A stretch of DNA of 64,000 nucleotides from contig JAEZLZ010000090.1 of NCBI GenBank assembly GCA_023415055.1, positions 1-64,000 on the forward strand. Reading direction: 5' to 3'. The position numbers and the translations under genes were made by a program. The number at the start of each line of letters is the position of its first letter. The first letter of the stretch is position 1. The DNA is from Bacillota bacterium (GTDB lineage Bacteria; Bacillota; Clostridia; Lachnospirales; Lachnospiraceae). Below are positions 8,362-16,095 of the stretch, one piece after another. The notes beneath the pieces were generated by a model, which ran no database searches, was not told the DNA's origin, and was given only the letters and a program-made list of their open reading frames with translations.

Positions 8362-8390
8362 TTTATAGCATATTCATATATCATTGTCCA
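8362..8390 (-). promoter_or_regulatory. Promoter of the small membrane protein gene
   Basis: Minus strand TGGACA (8390-8385), 17 bp ending TGC, TATAAA (8367-8362). The extended -10 helps. It leaves a leader of about 120 nt before the ATG at 8232. Confidence 0.6.
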
Positions 8391-8420
8391 GTAACATTTT
8401 TACTATTGCTTTATAATGTA

Positions 8421-8480
8421 AGCTCCAATCGCATACTCTTATGAACGCTCAAATGCGGGTGTTCTTCTTACCTTTATAAT
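8421..8480 (-). other. Possible degenerate promoter-hairpin unit
   Basis: On the minus strand a TATTATAAAGG -10-like sequence is followed about 45 nt later by TATGCGATTGGAGC, close to the TATGCGATCGGAGC that ends the unit at 47316-47371. The GTAGTGAG element is missing. The rest of 8481-8740 is AT-rich and shows nothing recognisable. Confidence 0.25.
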
Positions 8481-8746
8481 ACTATTATTCTCTAAGGACA
8501 CAAAATAAAACAATGCAAATGCTGACACTATTACCTAATGTATCTATTCTATATATCGGAAGCATATGCGATTTCTTCTCCTATATTTCGATTTTTTTTG
8601 ATTTTAGTCGAAATATTAACAGAATGTTCATAATATATCCATACAAAAAACATATATGTCTTTTATAATAAAATCAAGTTAATAAGATAACTTATTGAAA
8701 TTTATAAAACTTAATATTGCTTACAAGATAATTTTTTTCATAAAAT

Positions 8747-8782
8747 AAGCCCGGCAGCTACCCTCCCCCCTCTACCGGGCTT
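8747..8782 (-). terminator. Terminator of the REC-HPt gene
   Basis: AAGCCCGG / CCGGGCTT forms an 8-bp stem closing a C-rich loop. On the minus strand the stem is followed by ATTTTATG. It sits 24 bp after the stop codon. Confidence 0.6.
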
Positions 8783-8805
8783 CTCCTCTTTTATAAGGCA
8801 AAAAC

Positions 8806-9894
8806 TTAATCGTGTTTTACAGAGATGGCACTTGTATCCATCTCTTTTTTAATATTTGTTAAACGAAGCAATGTATTTTCATATTGATATTCCTTTATTT
8901 CTGCCAGGGCAAGCTCCAGTTCTTTCTTATGTTTCGGTTTACCTCTTTTAATCAACAACTCCAGTTCTGATAGAATCGCTGTATAATCAAACCTCTTAAT
9001 ATAATATATGGTGTTTAAAATACATTGTTCATATTCATCCTGTGTCATCAAAAGAATTGGAGTTTCACTGTATCGTACTGTACTGGTGACATCATTATAT
9101 TTATTAAGATTGGTCTCCAGCTTATCACAAAATCCTAAGATGCGTTCTAGGAAGCAAGGGAAGTAATCATCAATTGGTGAAGACTCCTCCGATACTATGA
9201 GTTCAAAATTATTCGCTACATCGGAGAGCTTTATCGCACCGATATTAGCAAATACACTCTTCATATTATGAACTCCAATTCGAATATCATTTCTCTTATT
9301 CATTCGATTTCCCAGATTAACAAGATCGAGGCAGGTTTTTATATCCTTCAGCGATACCTTTAATAGATTGACAAAATGCTTTGGGTCTCCGAGTGCATAC
9401 CGAAGACCTGTCTTATAATCAATCTCTCCAATCTCCTGTGTCATTGCATATATCAGAGTATCATCACTTTGATCACAAGTTAGGTCTCCGTAATGGAATA
9501 CTGATCCTTCCGAAAGCTGCGGACACCATTTTTCTAAGATCGATGTAAGCTCCAATAATCCAAGCGGCTTTAGATATACCTCGTTCGCACCGTTCATCTG
9601 ATATAATCGGCGGATATCTTCAGAAATGCTTGAAGTGAGAGCGACGATAATTATCTTCTTCGCTGCCGAAGAAATACTACGAAGCGCTTCGGTCGTCTGT
9701 ACTCCATCCATCTGAGGCATGACATGATCTACAAAAATAATATCATAACTCTTCTTGCTTGCCATTGCCACTGCTTGAGAGCCGCTATCTGCCTGATCTA
9801 CATTAATATCAAATAATTGAAGCATATTTGTTAATACTATAGTATTAACCACATTATCATCAATTACTAGTGCTTTTATAAGTTTATCCTCCAT
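8806..9894 (-). CDS. Response regulator with C-terminal HPt domain
   Basis: A 362-residue cytoplasmic phosphorelay protein. The receiver domain (about 5-125) has D12, D13, phospho-acceptor D56 in IIFVDHVMPQMDG and K109 in VYLKPLG. A histidine phosphotransfer (HPt) domain follows at about 155-255, with candidate H209 in GVHNMKSVFANIGA. The last 100 residues are helical and unassigned. REC-HPt proteins usually shuttle phosphate from a hybrid kinase to another regulator; the hybrid kinase at 25176-27908 is one candidate partner. RBS AGAGGGAT precedes the ATG. The gene stands alone between terminators. Confidence 0.85.
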   Translation of the reverse strand: MEDKLIKALVIDDNVVNTIVLTNMLQLFDINVDQADSGSQAVAMASKKSYDIIFVDHVMPQMDGVQTTEALRSISSAAKKIIIVALTSSISEDIRRLYQMNGANEVYLKPLGLLELTSILEKWCPQLSEGSVFHYGDLTCDQSDDTLIYAMTQEIGEIDYKTGLRYALGDPKHFVNLLKVSLKDIKTCLDLVNLGNRMNKRNDIRIGVHNMKSVFANIGAIKLSDVANNFELIVSEESSPIDDYFPCFLERILGFCDKLETNLNKYNDVTSTVRYSETPILLMTQDEYEQCILNTIYYIKRFDYTAILSELELLIKRGKPKHKKELELALAEIKEYQYENTLLRLTNIKKEMDTSAISVKHD

Positions 9895-10043
9895 ATTTTT
9901 TTATCCCTCTCATCATCCGACATAGCATAGATATGATTTCATTGCAGTATTTACATGCATTCATGCAAAAATTAACCAAAAAAAGCTATATATTCCTATA
10001 ATCATGATTTTTTTATTATTAATCAAAATATTAAAATTTTTTC

Positions 10044-10072
10044 TTTTATGTATAGAAATAATTTGCTATAAT
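10044..10072 (+). promoter_or_regulatory. Promoter of upp
   Basis: Extended -10 TGCTATAAT (-10 hexamer 10067-10072). The -35 (TTTTAT, 17-bp spacing) is weak, in an AT-rich stretch. Confidence 0.55.
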
Positions 10073-10114
10073 GTTCGTTAGGAATTTAAGAATAAACATC
10101 CAGGAGGTAAAAAA

Positions 10115-10744
10115 ATGTCAAATGTATATGTTATGGATCACCCGTTAATCCATCACAAGCTGGGAATCATGAGACGTAAGACTACATCAACAAAGGAATT
10201 TCGAGATCTTGTGTCTGAGGTTGCCATGTTAATCTGCTACGAAGCAACAAGAAAGCTTCCGCTTGCTGACATAGAAATTGAAACACCGTTAGTAACAACT
10301 ACCGCCAAAGAAATCGCTGGCAAAAAGCTCTGCATCGTTCCTATCCTTAGAGCAGGACTTCATATGGCAGACGGAATCTTGAACCTGATCCCGAGTGCGA
10401 AGGTTGGACATGTTGGTTTATATCGTAATGAGGAAACCTTAGAACCAGTGGAATATTTCTGTAAGCTTCCTTCTGATGCTGCCGAGCGTGAGATTTTCGT
10501 AGTTGATCCGATGTTAGCAACCGGCGGCTCCGCAGTAGCTGCTATCGATATCCTTAAGAAAAGAGGTATATCCAAGATTCATTTTCTCTGTCTTATTGCT
10601 GCTCCTGAGGGTGTTGAGCGTCTGACTAAAGCTCATCCGGATGTTGAAGTATACATTGGCAACCTGGATGAAAGACTAAATGATAAGGGTTACATTCTTC
10701 CCGGTCTCGGTGACGCCGGTGATAGAATTTACGGAACAAAGTAA
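10115..10744 (+). CDS. upp: Uracil phosphoribosyltransferase
   Basis: A 209-residue enzyme that salvages uracil with PRPP to make UMP. The PRPP-binding loop VDPMLATGGSA is intact, and IVPILRAGLHMADG and the C-terminal uracil-binding region GYILPGLGDAGDRIYGT match the family. It is preceded by a strong RBS (AGGAGGT, 7 nt) and its own extended -10 promoter. Monocistronic and convergent with galM; a shared stem-loop terminator lies between them. Confidence 0.97.
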   Translation: MSNVYVMDHPLIHHKLGIMRRKTTSTKEFRDLVSEVAMLICYEATRKLPLADIEIETPLVTTTAKEIAGKKLCIVPILRAGLHMADGILNLIPSAKVGHVGLYRNEETLEPVEYFCKLPSDAAEREIFVVDPMLATGGSAVAAIDILKKRGISKIHFLCLIAAPEGVERLTKAHPDVEVYIGNLDERLNDKGYILPGLGDAGDRIYGTK

Positions 10745-10790
10745 TCTTCCTTTCACTTATAAAATCCATATATAGTTTTTCAACAAACCG

Positions 10791-10831
10791 ACAATAGAAA
10801 GCACGCTTCGCGAACTTTCTATTGTCATGAA
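10791..10831 (+). repeat. Dispersed hairpin repeat, copy 3
   Basis: A perfect 11-bp stem ACAATAGAAAG / CTTTCTATTGT (10791-10801 with 10815-10825), inner CACGCTTCGCGAA, 3' flank CATGAAT. It sits between the upp stop and the terminator. Confidence 0.85.
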
Positions 10832-10837
10832 TTATAA

Positions 10838-10910
10838 TATCAGGGGTGTTGAAAGCGAATAAGAACCTGTCTTTCTTACAGGTTCCGACTCGTTTTCAAC
10901 ACCCCTGATT
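10838..10910. terminator. Bidirectional stem-loop between upp and galM
   Basis: ATCAGGGGTGTTGAAA (10839-10854) pairs with TTTCAACACCCCTGAT (10894-10909), enclosing a second hairpin GAACCTGT / ACAGGTTC. It separates two convergent genes. Confidence 0.75.
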
Positions 10911-10957
10911 ATTTCATCTTCACCTATGGTTTACTCATGGGTATTTCTTGTTTGTCG

Positions 10958-12016
10958 TTAGATTGTTGAAAATTTATAAATTGTTACAGAGTCAAACTCC
11001 TTACCGGCCTTCAGCATACAGGAAGGGAAGCTTTTTATATTACAGGAGTTCGGGAAATATTGTGTCTCAAAGCAAACGCCGTATCTCTTTTCATAAACAG
11101 CGCCGTTCTTACTATTATTTACGGGGTTGAGCATATTACCAGCATAAAGCTGCATACCGGGAAGATCGGTAAAGATCTCCATCCTTCTTCCGCTCTTTTC
11201 CTCTACTAGCTCTGCCACTTTCTCGACCTGCGTTCCGCTGATATCCAGAACATAATTATGGTCATAACCACCTGCCATGGTAAGTGGTGCATAATCTGAA
11301 TCAATCTCCTGCCCAATGGTCTTAAGCGTTCTAAAATCCATTGGAGTTCCTGCTACATCCCAGATCTCACCAGTCGGAATCAGATCTGGAGTAGTGGGTG
11401 TAAATTGATTAGCCTTGATCCATACCTTATGATCAAGAATAGATCCCGAATCATGTCCTGCGAGATTAAAATAAGAATGATTTGTCAAATTTACTATTGT
11501 ATCTCTATCTGAAACCGCGAGATATTCAATAACAAGCTCGTTCGCTTCGGTCAAGCTATAGGTAACGGATACATCCAGATTACCGGGGAAGCCTTGCTCC
11601 ATATGAGGACTTAATCTGGAGAATTCGATGCTTGCAATATCATCATCTTCATAAACTTCCGTCTCATACATAAATTTATTATAGCCTACAAAGCCGCCAT
11701 GAAGATTATTCTCACCATCATTCTTGTCCAGCTCATAAACCTTACCATTTAATTCGAACTTAGCGTCGCCGATGCGGTTTGCATGACGGCCGATAAAGGA
11801 ACCAAAACCTGGAGGATTCTCCTCATAGCCGGCAAGATTATCAAAGCCTAAGTTTACATCAGCAAAATTACCCTTAGAATCCGGTACTATTATGCTTACA
11901 ATATTGGCACCGTAATTCGTGAAGGAAATCTTCATACCATTTCCATTCGTCAGAGTATATAAGGTTGCTTCTTCCCCACGTACAGTTTTCCCAAATGATT
12001 TCTGCGTAATCTTCAT
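10958..12016 (-). CDS. galM: Aldose 1-epimerase (galactose mutarotase)
   Basis: A 352-residue mutarotase that interconverts alpha and beta anomers of galactose and other aldoses. Family landmarks present are NFADVNLGFDNLAGY, IGRHANRIG, NLTNHSYFNLAGHD with the catalytic histidine, and the C-terminal VCFETQYFPNSCN carrying the glutamate region. It is cytoplasmic with no signal peptide. The ATG is preceded by AAGGAG. No other Leloir-pathway gene is adjacent. The upstream 300 bp carry three tandem promoter-hairpin units, so this gene may have an unusual multi-start leader. Confidence 0.95.
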   Translation of the reverse strand: MKITQKSFGKTVRGEEATLYTLTNGNGMKISFTNYGANIVSIIVPDSKGNFADVNLGFDNLAGYEENPPGFGSFIGRHANRIGDAKFELNGKVYELDKNDGENNLHGGFVGYNKFMYETEVYEDDDIASIEFSRLSPHMEQGFPGNLDVSVTYSLTEANELVIEYLAVSDRDTIVNLTNHSYFNLAGHDSGSILDHKVWIKANQFTPTTPDLIPTGEIWDVAGTPMDFRTLKTIGQEIDSDYAPLTMAGGYDHNYVLDISGTQVEKVAELVEEKSGRRMEIFTDLPGMQLYAGNMLNPVNNSKNGAVYEKRYGVCFETQYFPNSCNIKSFPSCMLKAGKEFDSVTIYKFSTI

Positions 12017-12067
12017 GTTTCTTTCTACTCCTTATATTAATTCATAAAAGTGCACTTAAGTGGAATA

Positions 12068-12120
12068 CCGCTCATTTACCATCGAACAAGTTCATGGTAA
12101 ACTCACTACGCTTTATTATA
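12068..12120 (-). repeat. Promoter-hairpin unit 1 (nearest galM)
   Basis: Minus strand: TATAAT (12120-12115) with TGG before it, 5 nt, GTAGTGAG (12109-12102), hairpin TTTACCA / TGGTAAA with inner GAAC / GTTC (12101-12075), then TGAGCGG. The TATAAT follows an ACCATG / CATGGT inverted repeat. Confidence 0.7.
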
Positions 12121-12144
12121 CCATGAACTTCGTCCATGGTCTTC

Positions 12145-12201
12145 GGCTCCGATCGCTCCCTTTCAAACAAGTTTGAAGGGATCTCACTACACCTTATTAT
12201 A
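12145..12201 (-). repeat. Promoter-hairpin unit 2
   Basis: Minus strand: TGATATAAT (hexamer 12201-12196), 5 nt, GTAGTGAG (12190-12183), hairpin CCCTTCAAAC / GTTTGAAAGGG (12180-12158), then GAGCGATCGGAGCC. The hairpin sequence differs completely from units 1 and 3, but the flanks are conserved. ATCATGAAT / ATTCATGAT lies just upstream. Confidence 0.7.
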
Positions 12202-12231
12202 TCATGAATGTAATGCATATTCATGATCTTT

Positions 12232-12287
12232 GCTCCGCTCATTTACCATCGAACAAGTTCGTGGTAAACTCACTACGCTTTATTATA
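12232..12287 (-). repeat. Promoter-hairpin unit 3 (distal)
   Basis: Minus strand: TATAAT (12287-12282), 5 nt, GTAGTGAG (12276-12269), hairpin TTTACCA / TGGTAAA (12268-12242), then TGAGCGGAGC. Apart from one hairpin base it repeats unit 1. Confidence 0.7.
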
Positions 12288-12309
12288 CCATGATTGGTAT
12301 AAATATCAA
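12282..12309 (-). promoter_or_regulatory. Main galM promoter in unit 3
   Basis: Minus strand TTGATA (12309-12304), 16 bp, extended -10 TGGTATAAT (hexamer 12287-12282). It is the only one of the three units with a recognisable -35. Confidence 0.65.
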
Positions 12310-12431
12310 TTATTTTCTTGTATCTCATCTGTTTCTTTCCTATATCTTCCACTCCATAGTTTTCGAATCCTTTTTTAACAAACGATGTAAACGAGTACCG
12401 CTATGACATAATTATAAAACAGCTCCTATAG

Positions 12432-12460
12432 TTGACACCTCCCTGAGACGATGCTATACT
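12432..12460 (+). promoter_or_regulatory. Promoter of the cobalamin-riboswitch operon
   Basis: TTGACA (12432-12437), 17 bp ending TGC, TATACT (12455-12460): a near-consensus extended promoter upstream of the riboswitch. Confidence 0.82.
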
Positions 12461-12504
12461 TGATTCGTAATTCTAATATTATTTATGGTATAAGTGGTCA
12501 AATA

Positions 12505-12672
12505 CCTTGTATTTGGCATAATAGGGAAACAGGTGATATTCCTGTACGGTCTCGCCGCTGTAATTGGGGAGTTCGAATCAACAAGGTTCATCCTTGTACA
12601 TAATCACTGGCATTAAGCTGGGAAGATTCGATTCGAATGTTGATCCATAAGTCAGAAGACCTGCTTATACTG
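12505..12672 (+). promoter_or_regulatory. Cobalamin (B12) riboswitch
   Basis: The conserved core is readable in order: ATAGGGAAACAGGTGA, TCCTGTACGG, CGCCGCTGTAAT, CACTGGCATTAAGCTGGGAAG and the B12 box with AAGTCAGAAGACCTGC (ends near 12664). These match the AdoCbl-class riboswitch. It precedes a terminator and two genes for a putative corrinoid uptake system, so cobalamin binding should reduce their expression. Confidence 0.93.
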
Positions 12673-12707
12673 GTACCGAAGGTTCCACGAGGTTTGGACA
12701 AGGGTGC

Positions 12708-12744
12708 AATAAAGTTGCTGTTTGTTTGTCAGCTTTTTTTATTG
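12708..12744 (+). terminator. Riboswitch expression-platform terminator
   Basis: GCTG / CAGC with outer AATAAA / TTTATT pairing brackets seven T (12734-12740). It lies between the riboswitch and the first ORF, as expected for transcriptional control. Confidence 0.7.
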
Positions 12745-12802
12745 TCCTTTTTCCTGTTTGTGGGTAAAGGATTTTTTTATTACAGCAAAAGGAGAAAGAA
12801 AG

Positions 12803-13207
12803 ATGAAGCAAAATAAGAATGTTATGAAGGCATTGCTTGCCTGTGCCGCACTGGTGGTGGTGATCGTTGCCATGCTGGTGGTTTACAATCAGTTTAAACC
12901 GAGTACTGAAAAGGGTGCCAAGGAAATTACCGTTCAGGTTGTAATTCCGGAAGAAGAGACGAAGGAAATTACCATTCATACAGATGCAGAATATCTTCGG
13001 CAGGCACTGGAGGAAGAAAAGCTCATTCAAGGTACCGACGGGGAGTACGGTTTATTTATTACTGAAGTAAATGGTCGCGTTGCAAAGGATACCAATCAGG
13101 AGTGGTGGTGTATCACAAAGGCAGGCGGTCAAGTCAATTCGGCTGTAGACGGAATCGCGATTGCAGACGGTGATCAATATGAGCTTACGTTAAAGGTCGG
13201 TTATTAA
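12803..13207 (+). CDS. Membrane-anchored DUF4430 (transcobalamin-C-like) protein
   Basis: A 134-residue exported protein. The ATG at 12803 follows GGAG; an upstream in-frame start at 12722 falls inside the riboswitch terminator and is rejected. Residues 8-28 form one hydrophobic helix (signal anchor or uncleaved signal peptide). The rest is a DUF4430 domain with the family pattern GLFITEVNG, the tryptophans of NQEWWCITK, and DGDQYELTLKVGY. DUF4430 resembles the C-terminal domain of eukaryotic cobalamin carriers, so a surface role in corrinoid capture for the downstream ECF transporter is a reasonable inference, supported by the B12 riboswitch in front. Confidence 0.82.
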   Translation: MKQNKNVMKALLACAALVVVIVAMLVVYNQFKPSTEKGAKEITVQVVIPEEETKEITIHTDAEYLRQALEEEKLIQGTDGEYGLFITEVNGRVAKDTNQEWWCITKAGGQVNSAVDGIAIADGDQYELTLKVGY

Positions 13208-13244
13208 TCCTGTTATCTGATAAAGTCATTGGAAGGGGAAAGCC

Positions 13245-13739
13245 ATGCGTATCAAAGATATAGTATTAATTGGGATCATGAGTGCCATTTTGCTTGTAAT
13301 TCAGGTTACTCTTGCCTTCCTGCCAAATATCGAGCTTATATCATTATTGATCATAATCTACACCTTGGTGTTTGGGAAAAAGGCTTTTTATATCATCTAC
13401 GTCTTTGTGGCCTTAGAAGGTCTCCTCTATGGTATCGGTTTGTGGTGGATTAACTATCTTTACGTTTGGACCATATTATGCGTGCTGGTTCTTTTGCTTC
13501 GCAAGCAACGATCTCCCTATTTTTGGGCGATCCTATCCGGTTTCTATGGTCTGGCTTTTGGAGCTTTATGCGCTGTCCCTAATCTTTTTTTAAGCGGTTT
13601 TGCTTCTGCTGTAAGCTACTGGATTGCAGGTATTCCATTTGATGTTCTTCATGGCGTCGGGAATTTTGTCGTTGCTCTACTTCTGTTCCGTCCGCTTTTT
13701 TATCTTTTGGATAAGGTCAACTATAGAGTTGTCTATTAA
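13245..13739 (+). CDS. ECF transporter S component, probable cobalamin specificity
   Basis: A 164-residue integral membrane protein with five or six hydrophobic segments and almost no soluble loops, typical of energy-coupling-factor substrate-binding (S) components. It is the second gene of the B12-riboswitch operon, 37 bp after the DUF4430 gene, with RBS GGAAGGGG. Regulation and length fit a CbrT-type cobalamin S component, but this is assigned by context: no motif proves the ligand. The ATPase and T subunits are not in the window, so it would use a shared ECF module encoded elsewhere. Confidence 0.8.
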   Translation: MRIKDIVLIGIMSAILLVIQVTLAFLPNIELISLLIIIYTLVFGKKAFYIIYVFVALEGLLYGIGLWWINYLYVWTILCVLVLLLRKQRSPYFWAILSGFYGLAFGALCAVPNLFLSGFASAVSYWIAGIPFDVLHGVGNFVVALLLFRPLFYLLDKVNYRVVY

Positions 13740-13796
13740 TCAAACCGAGTAACCGTAAATATTAGACATTTCCTTCAAAAAAATTATCTACGGTAT

Positions 13797-13840
13797 AAAA
13801 AAAGGTTATCCTTAAGGAATGTTCCTTAAGGATAACCTTT
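13797..13840. terminator. Bidirectional terminator between the ECF gene and the cold shock gene
   Basis: A perfect 19-bp stem (13801-13819 with 13822-13840) with a 2-nt loop. A run of seven A at 13797-13803 gives a T tail on the minus strand, so it is strongest for the cold shock gene, but it also separates convergent transcription. Confidence 0.85.
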
Positions 13841-13942
13841 AATCAATCGTCTCAAACAATATAGCCATTTCTTTATAAACTTATTTCTTAACAAAACTAA
13901 ATTTATATTCTAGAAAAAGGTACACTGTAAACCCAACATTGA

Positions 13943-14143
13943 TTATAATCTTGTTACGTTAGTTGCCTGCGGACCCTTAGCTCCCTGAACTACTTCGAAC
14001 TCAACTTCCTGGCCTTCTTCTAAAGATTTAAAGCCGTCCATGTTAAGACCGCTGTAATGAACGAATACGTCATTACCCTGCTCATCGGAGATAAATCCAA
14101 ATCCTTTTTGATTGTTGAACCACTTAACTGTACCTTTGTTCAT
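13943..14143 (-). CDS. Cold shock protein (CspA family)
   Basis: A 66-residue single cold-shock domain that binds single-stranded RNA and DNA. RNP1 KGFGFI and RNP2 VFVHY are intact and the protein has standard Csp length. RBS GGAGG lies 7 nt before the ATG. It is monocistronic, with a consensus promoter at 14203-14231 and a leader of about 55 nt containing a T-rich stretch, shorter than the long E. coli cspA leader. Confidence 0.95.
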   Translation of the reverse strand: MNKGTVKWFNNQKGFGFISDEQGNDVFVHYSGLNMDGFKSLEEGQEVEFEVVQGAKGPQATNVTRL

Positions 14144-14202
14144 GTTTATTCCTCCAGAATTAAAAAAATGATATGGTAGTCTATATATTAGACACCAGAA
14201 TT

Positions 14203-14231
14203 ATGATAACACTCTTTCCAATCCATGTCAA
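14203..14231 (-). promoter_or_regulatory. Promoter of the cold shock gene
   Basis: Minus strand TTGACA (14231-14226), 17 bp, TATCAT (14208-14203). Confidence 0.8.
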
Positions 14232-14324
14232 TTATTATTTGTCGACAGAATACCCAACAGCATAGAATTGACAGGACATATCGGCTTAAAAGTGTGCACA
14301 TACGCAGCTCTAATACTATGTAAC

Positions 14325-14759
14325 TTAAATCCTCAGCTCATAAGCGTCAGAAGCCGTACAAAGCTCGTATCCACTGGCTATCAAAAGCTTTACTCCTTCG
14401 TCAAGATCCGATAGCTTCATGATGATGGAGGTATCTCTTCCGGCTGTGGCCAGCGTGTACATATACTCGACACTGATTCCGGTATCCGCAAGACATTTTA
14501 GTACTTCATGCAGTGTTCCCGGCTTTTGAGCAATCTTTACGGCAATTACATCGGTAAGCATTGCAGAAAAGCCTTCTGCTTTCAGTACCTTCTTACCTTC
14601 CTCCGGATCCGATACGATCATTCTGAGCAAACCATATTCTGAAGTATCAGCAAGACTAAAGGATGCAATATTGATTCCACGCTCTTTCAAGGCTTCGGTC
14701 ACTCGTTCCAGCCTGCCTTTGGTATTCTCGATAAATACTGATAATTGCTTAATTACCAT
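14325..14759 (-). CDS. Tandem ACT-domain protein
   Basis: A 144-residue protein with two ACT modules (about 1-66 and 70-140), opening MVIKQLSVFIENTKGRLERV. ACT modules bind amino acids and act as allosteric sensors. It is the last gene of the indolepyruvate oxidoreductase operon, 37 bp after an arylacetate-CoA ligase, and a paralogue of the protein at 16092-16517. It carries no catalytic domain, so it probably regulates the neighbouring enzymes or senses aromatic amino acids; that is inference from position. Confidence 0.85.
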   Translation of the reverse strand: MVIKQLSVFIENTKGRLERVTEALKERGINIASFSLADTSEYGLLRMIVSDPEEGKKVLKAEGFSAMLTDVIAVKIAQKPGTLHEVLKCLADTGISVEYMYTLATAGRDTSIIMKLSDLDEGVKLLIASGYELCTASDAYELRI

Positions 14760-14796
14760 AGTCTCTCTCCTTCTATAAAATTAGATGCTTTGTTAA

Positions 14797-16095
14797 TTAG
14801 ATCAGCTTTCGATTATCAATAACTCTCTTTGCTTTCCCTTCACTTCTTTGAATCGTCTTGGGCTCAACCAACTTTACTTTAACTGCAAGTCCAAGCGCAG
14901 ATTGAAGGACATGGGTAATCTTCTTCGTCAAGCTTTCCAGCTGTCGGATCTCATCAGAGAAGAAGCGCTCCTCCACCTCAACCTGAACCTCAAGCGTATC
15001 CAGATTATTCACTCTGTCAACAATAAGCAGATAGTGCGGACTAGTCTCGTCAAGCTCCAATAATGCTGCTTCTACCTGAGAAGGGAATACATTCACTCCA
15101 CGTATAATCAACATATCATCGGAACGCCCCCTGAACCGATCGATACGCGCCAGTGTTCTTCCGCATTCACAGCGATCATATGAAATACTGGTCAGATCCT
15201 TTGTACGATACCGAAATAACGGTAATGCTTCCTTTGTTAAGGTGGTAAATACCAGCTCTCCAACCTCTCCTTCCTTACAAGGCTCCAGTGTCTCAGGGTT
15301 GATAATCTCCGGAACAAAGTGATCCTCATAAACATGTAACCCTTTATGATATTCACAGTCCGCCGCCACACCAGGGCCTAATATCTCGCTCAAGCCATAG
15401 ATATCATAAGCCTTTAGATTCAATTTGGCTTCGATCTCCCTGCGCATATTCTCGGTCCATGGCTCTGCACCGCAGATAGCTGCCTTCAGTTTAATATTAT
15501 TAATCTGACCTGTTTCCTCCAACACTTCCGCAATATGGAGCAGATAAGAAGGGGTACACGCGATTGCTGTCGCCCCAAAATCATGCATCATTGTGATCAG
15601 CTTCTGCGTGTTACCAGTGGACATCGGTATAACCGTTGCCCCCAGATTCTCCGCACCGTAATGAAGTCCCAGGCCACCGGTGAAAAGTCCATAACCATAG
15701 GCTATCTGTATCTTATCCTGCGGCCCGATTCCAGCCATAGCCAACACTCTCGCAACACACTCCTGCCACAGATCGATATCCTTTCTGGTATATCCGACTA
15801 CAGTCGCCTTACCGGTAGTTCCGGAGGAAGCGTGAATACGTACTACTTCGGACTGCGGTACTGCAAATAATCCGAAGGGATAATTATCTCTCAGGTCATT
15901 CTTGGTAGTAAAAGGCAACTTATGAAGATCATCTATACTGTCGATATCTCCTGGTTCTATGCCCATCTGCTGCATCTTCTTACGATAAAATTCTACATTA
16001 TGATATACACGATCCACCATTTTCTTAAGACGTGCACTTTGTAAATTATGAATCTCATCGCGACTCATACATTCCTTAGTCTCATTCCATATCAT
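14797..16095 (-). CDS. Arylacetate (phenylacetate)-CoA ligase, copy 1
   Basis: A 432-residue PaaK-type member of the ANL adenylate-forming family. The P-loop-like HASSGTTGKATVVGYT is intact, along with AYGYGLFTGGLGLHYG, YGLSEILGPGVAADC and the C-terminal hinge RSDDMLIIRGVNVFPSQVE. It links arylacetates to CoA with ATP, or runs in reverse to make ATP from arylacetyl-CoA. Beside indolepyruvate oxidoreductase the substrates are probably phenyl-, hydroxyphenyl- or indoleacetyl-CoA. Its ATG overlaps the ACT gene stop by 4 bp, implying translational coupling. A close paralogue lies at 18969-20276. Confidence 0.92.
   Translation of the reverse strand: MIWNETKECMSRDEIHNLQSARLKKMVDRVYHNVEFYRKKMQQMGIEPGDIDSIDDLHKLPFTTKNDLRDNYPFGLFAVPQSEVVRIHASSGTTGKATVVGYTRKDIDLWQECVARVLAMAGIGPQDKIQIAYGYGLFTGGLGLHYGAENLGATVIPMSTGNTQKLITMMHDFGATAIACTPSYLLHIAEVLEETGQINNIKLKAAICGAEPWTENMRREIEAKLNLKAYDIYGLSEILGPGVAADCEYHKGLHVYEDHFVPEIINPETLEPCKEGEVGELVFTTLTKEALPLFRYRTKDLTSISYDRCECGRTLARIDRFRGRSDDMLIIRGVNVFPSQVEAALLELDETSPHYLLIVDRVNNLDTLEVQVEVEERFFSDEIRQLESLTKKITHVLQSALGLAVKVKLVEPKTIQRSEGKAKRVIDNRKLI

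Noticed and set aside
12565..12590. GTTCGAATC sequence resembling a tRNA T-loop
   Set aside because: It lies inside the cobalamin riboswitch; no acceptor, D or anticodon stem can be drawn around it.
12722..12802. Upstream start for the DUF4430 protein
   Set aside because: The extension would be encoded by the riboswitch terminator; the ATG at 12803 has a proper RBS and is followed by the membrane anchor.
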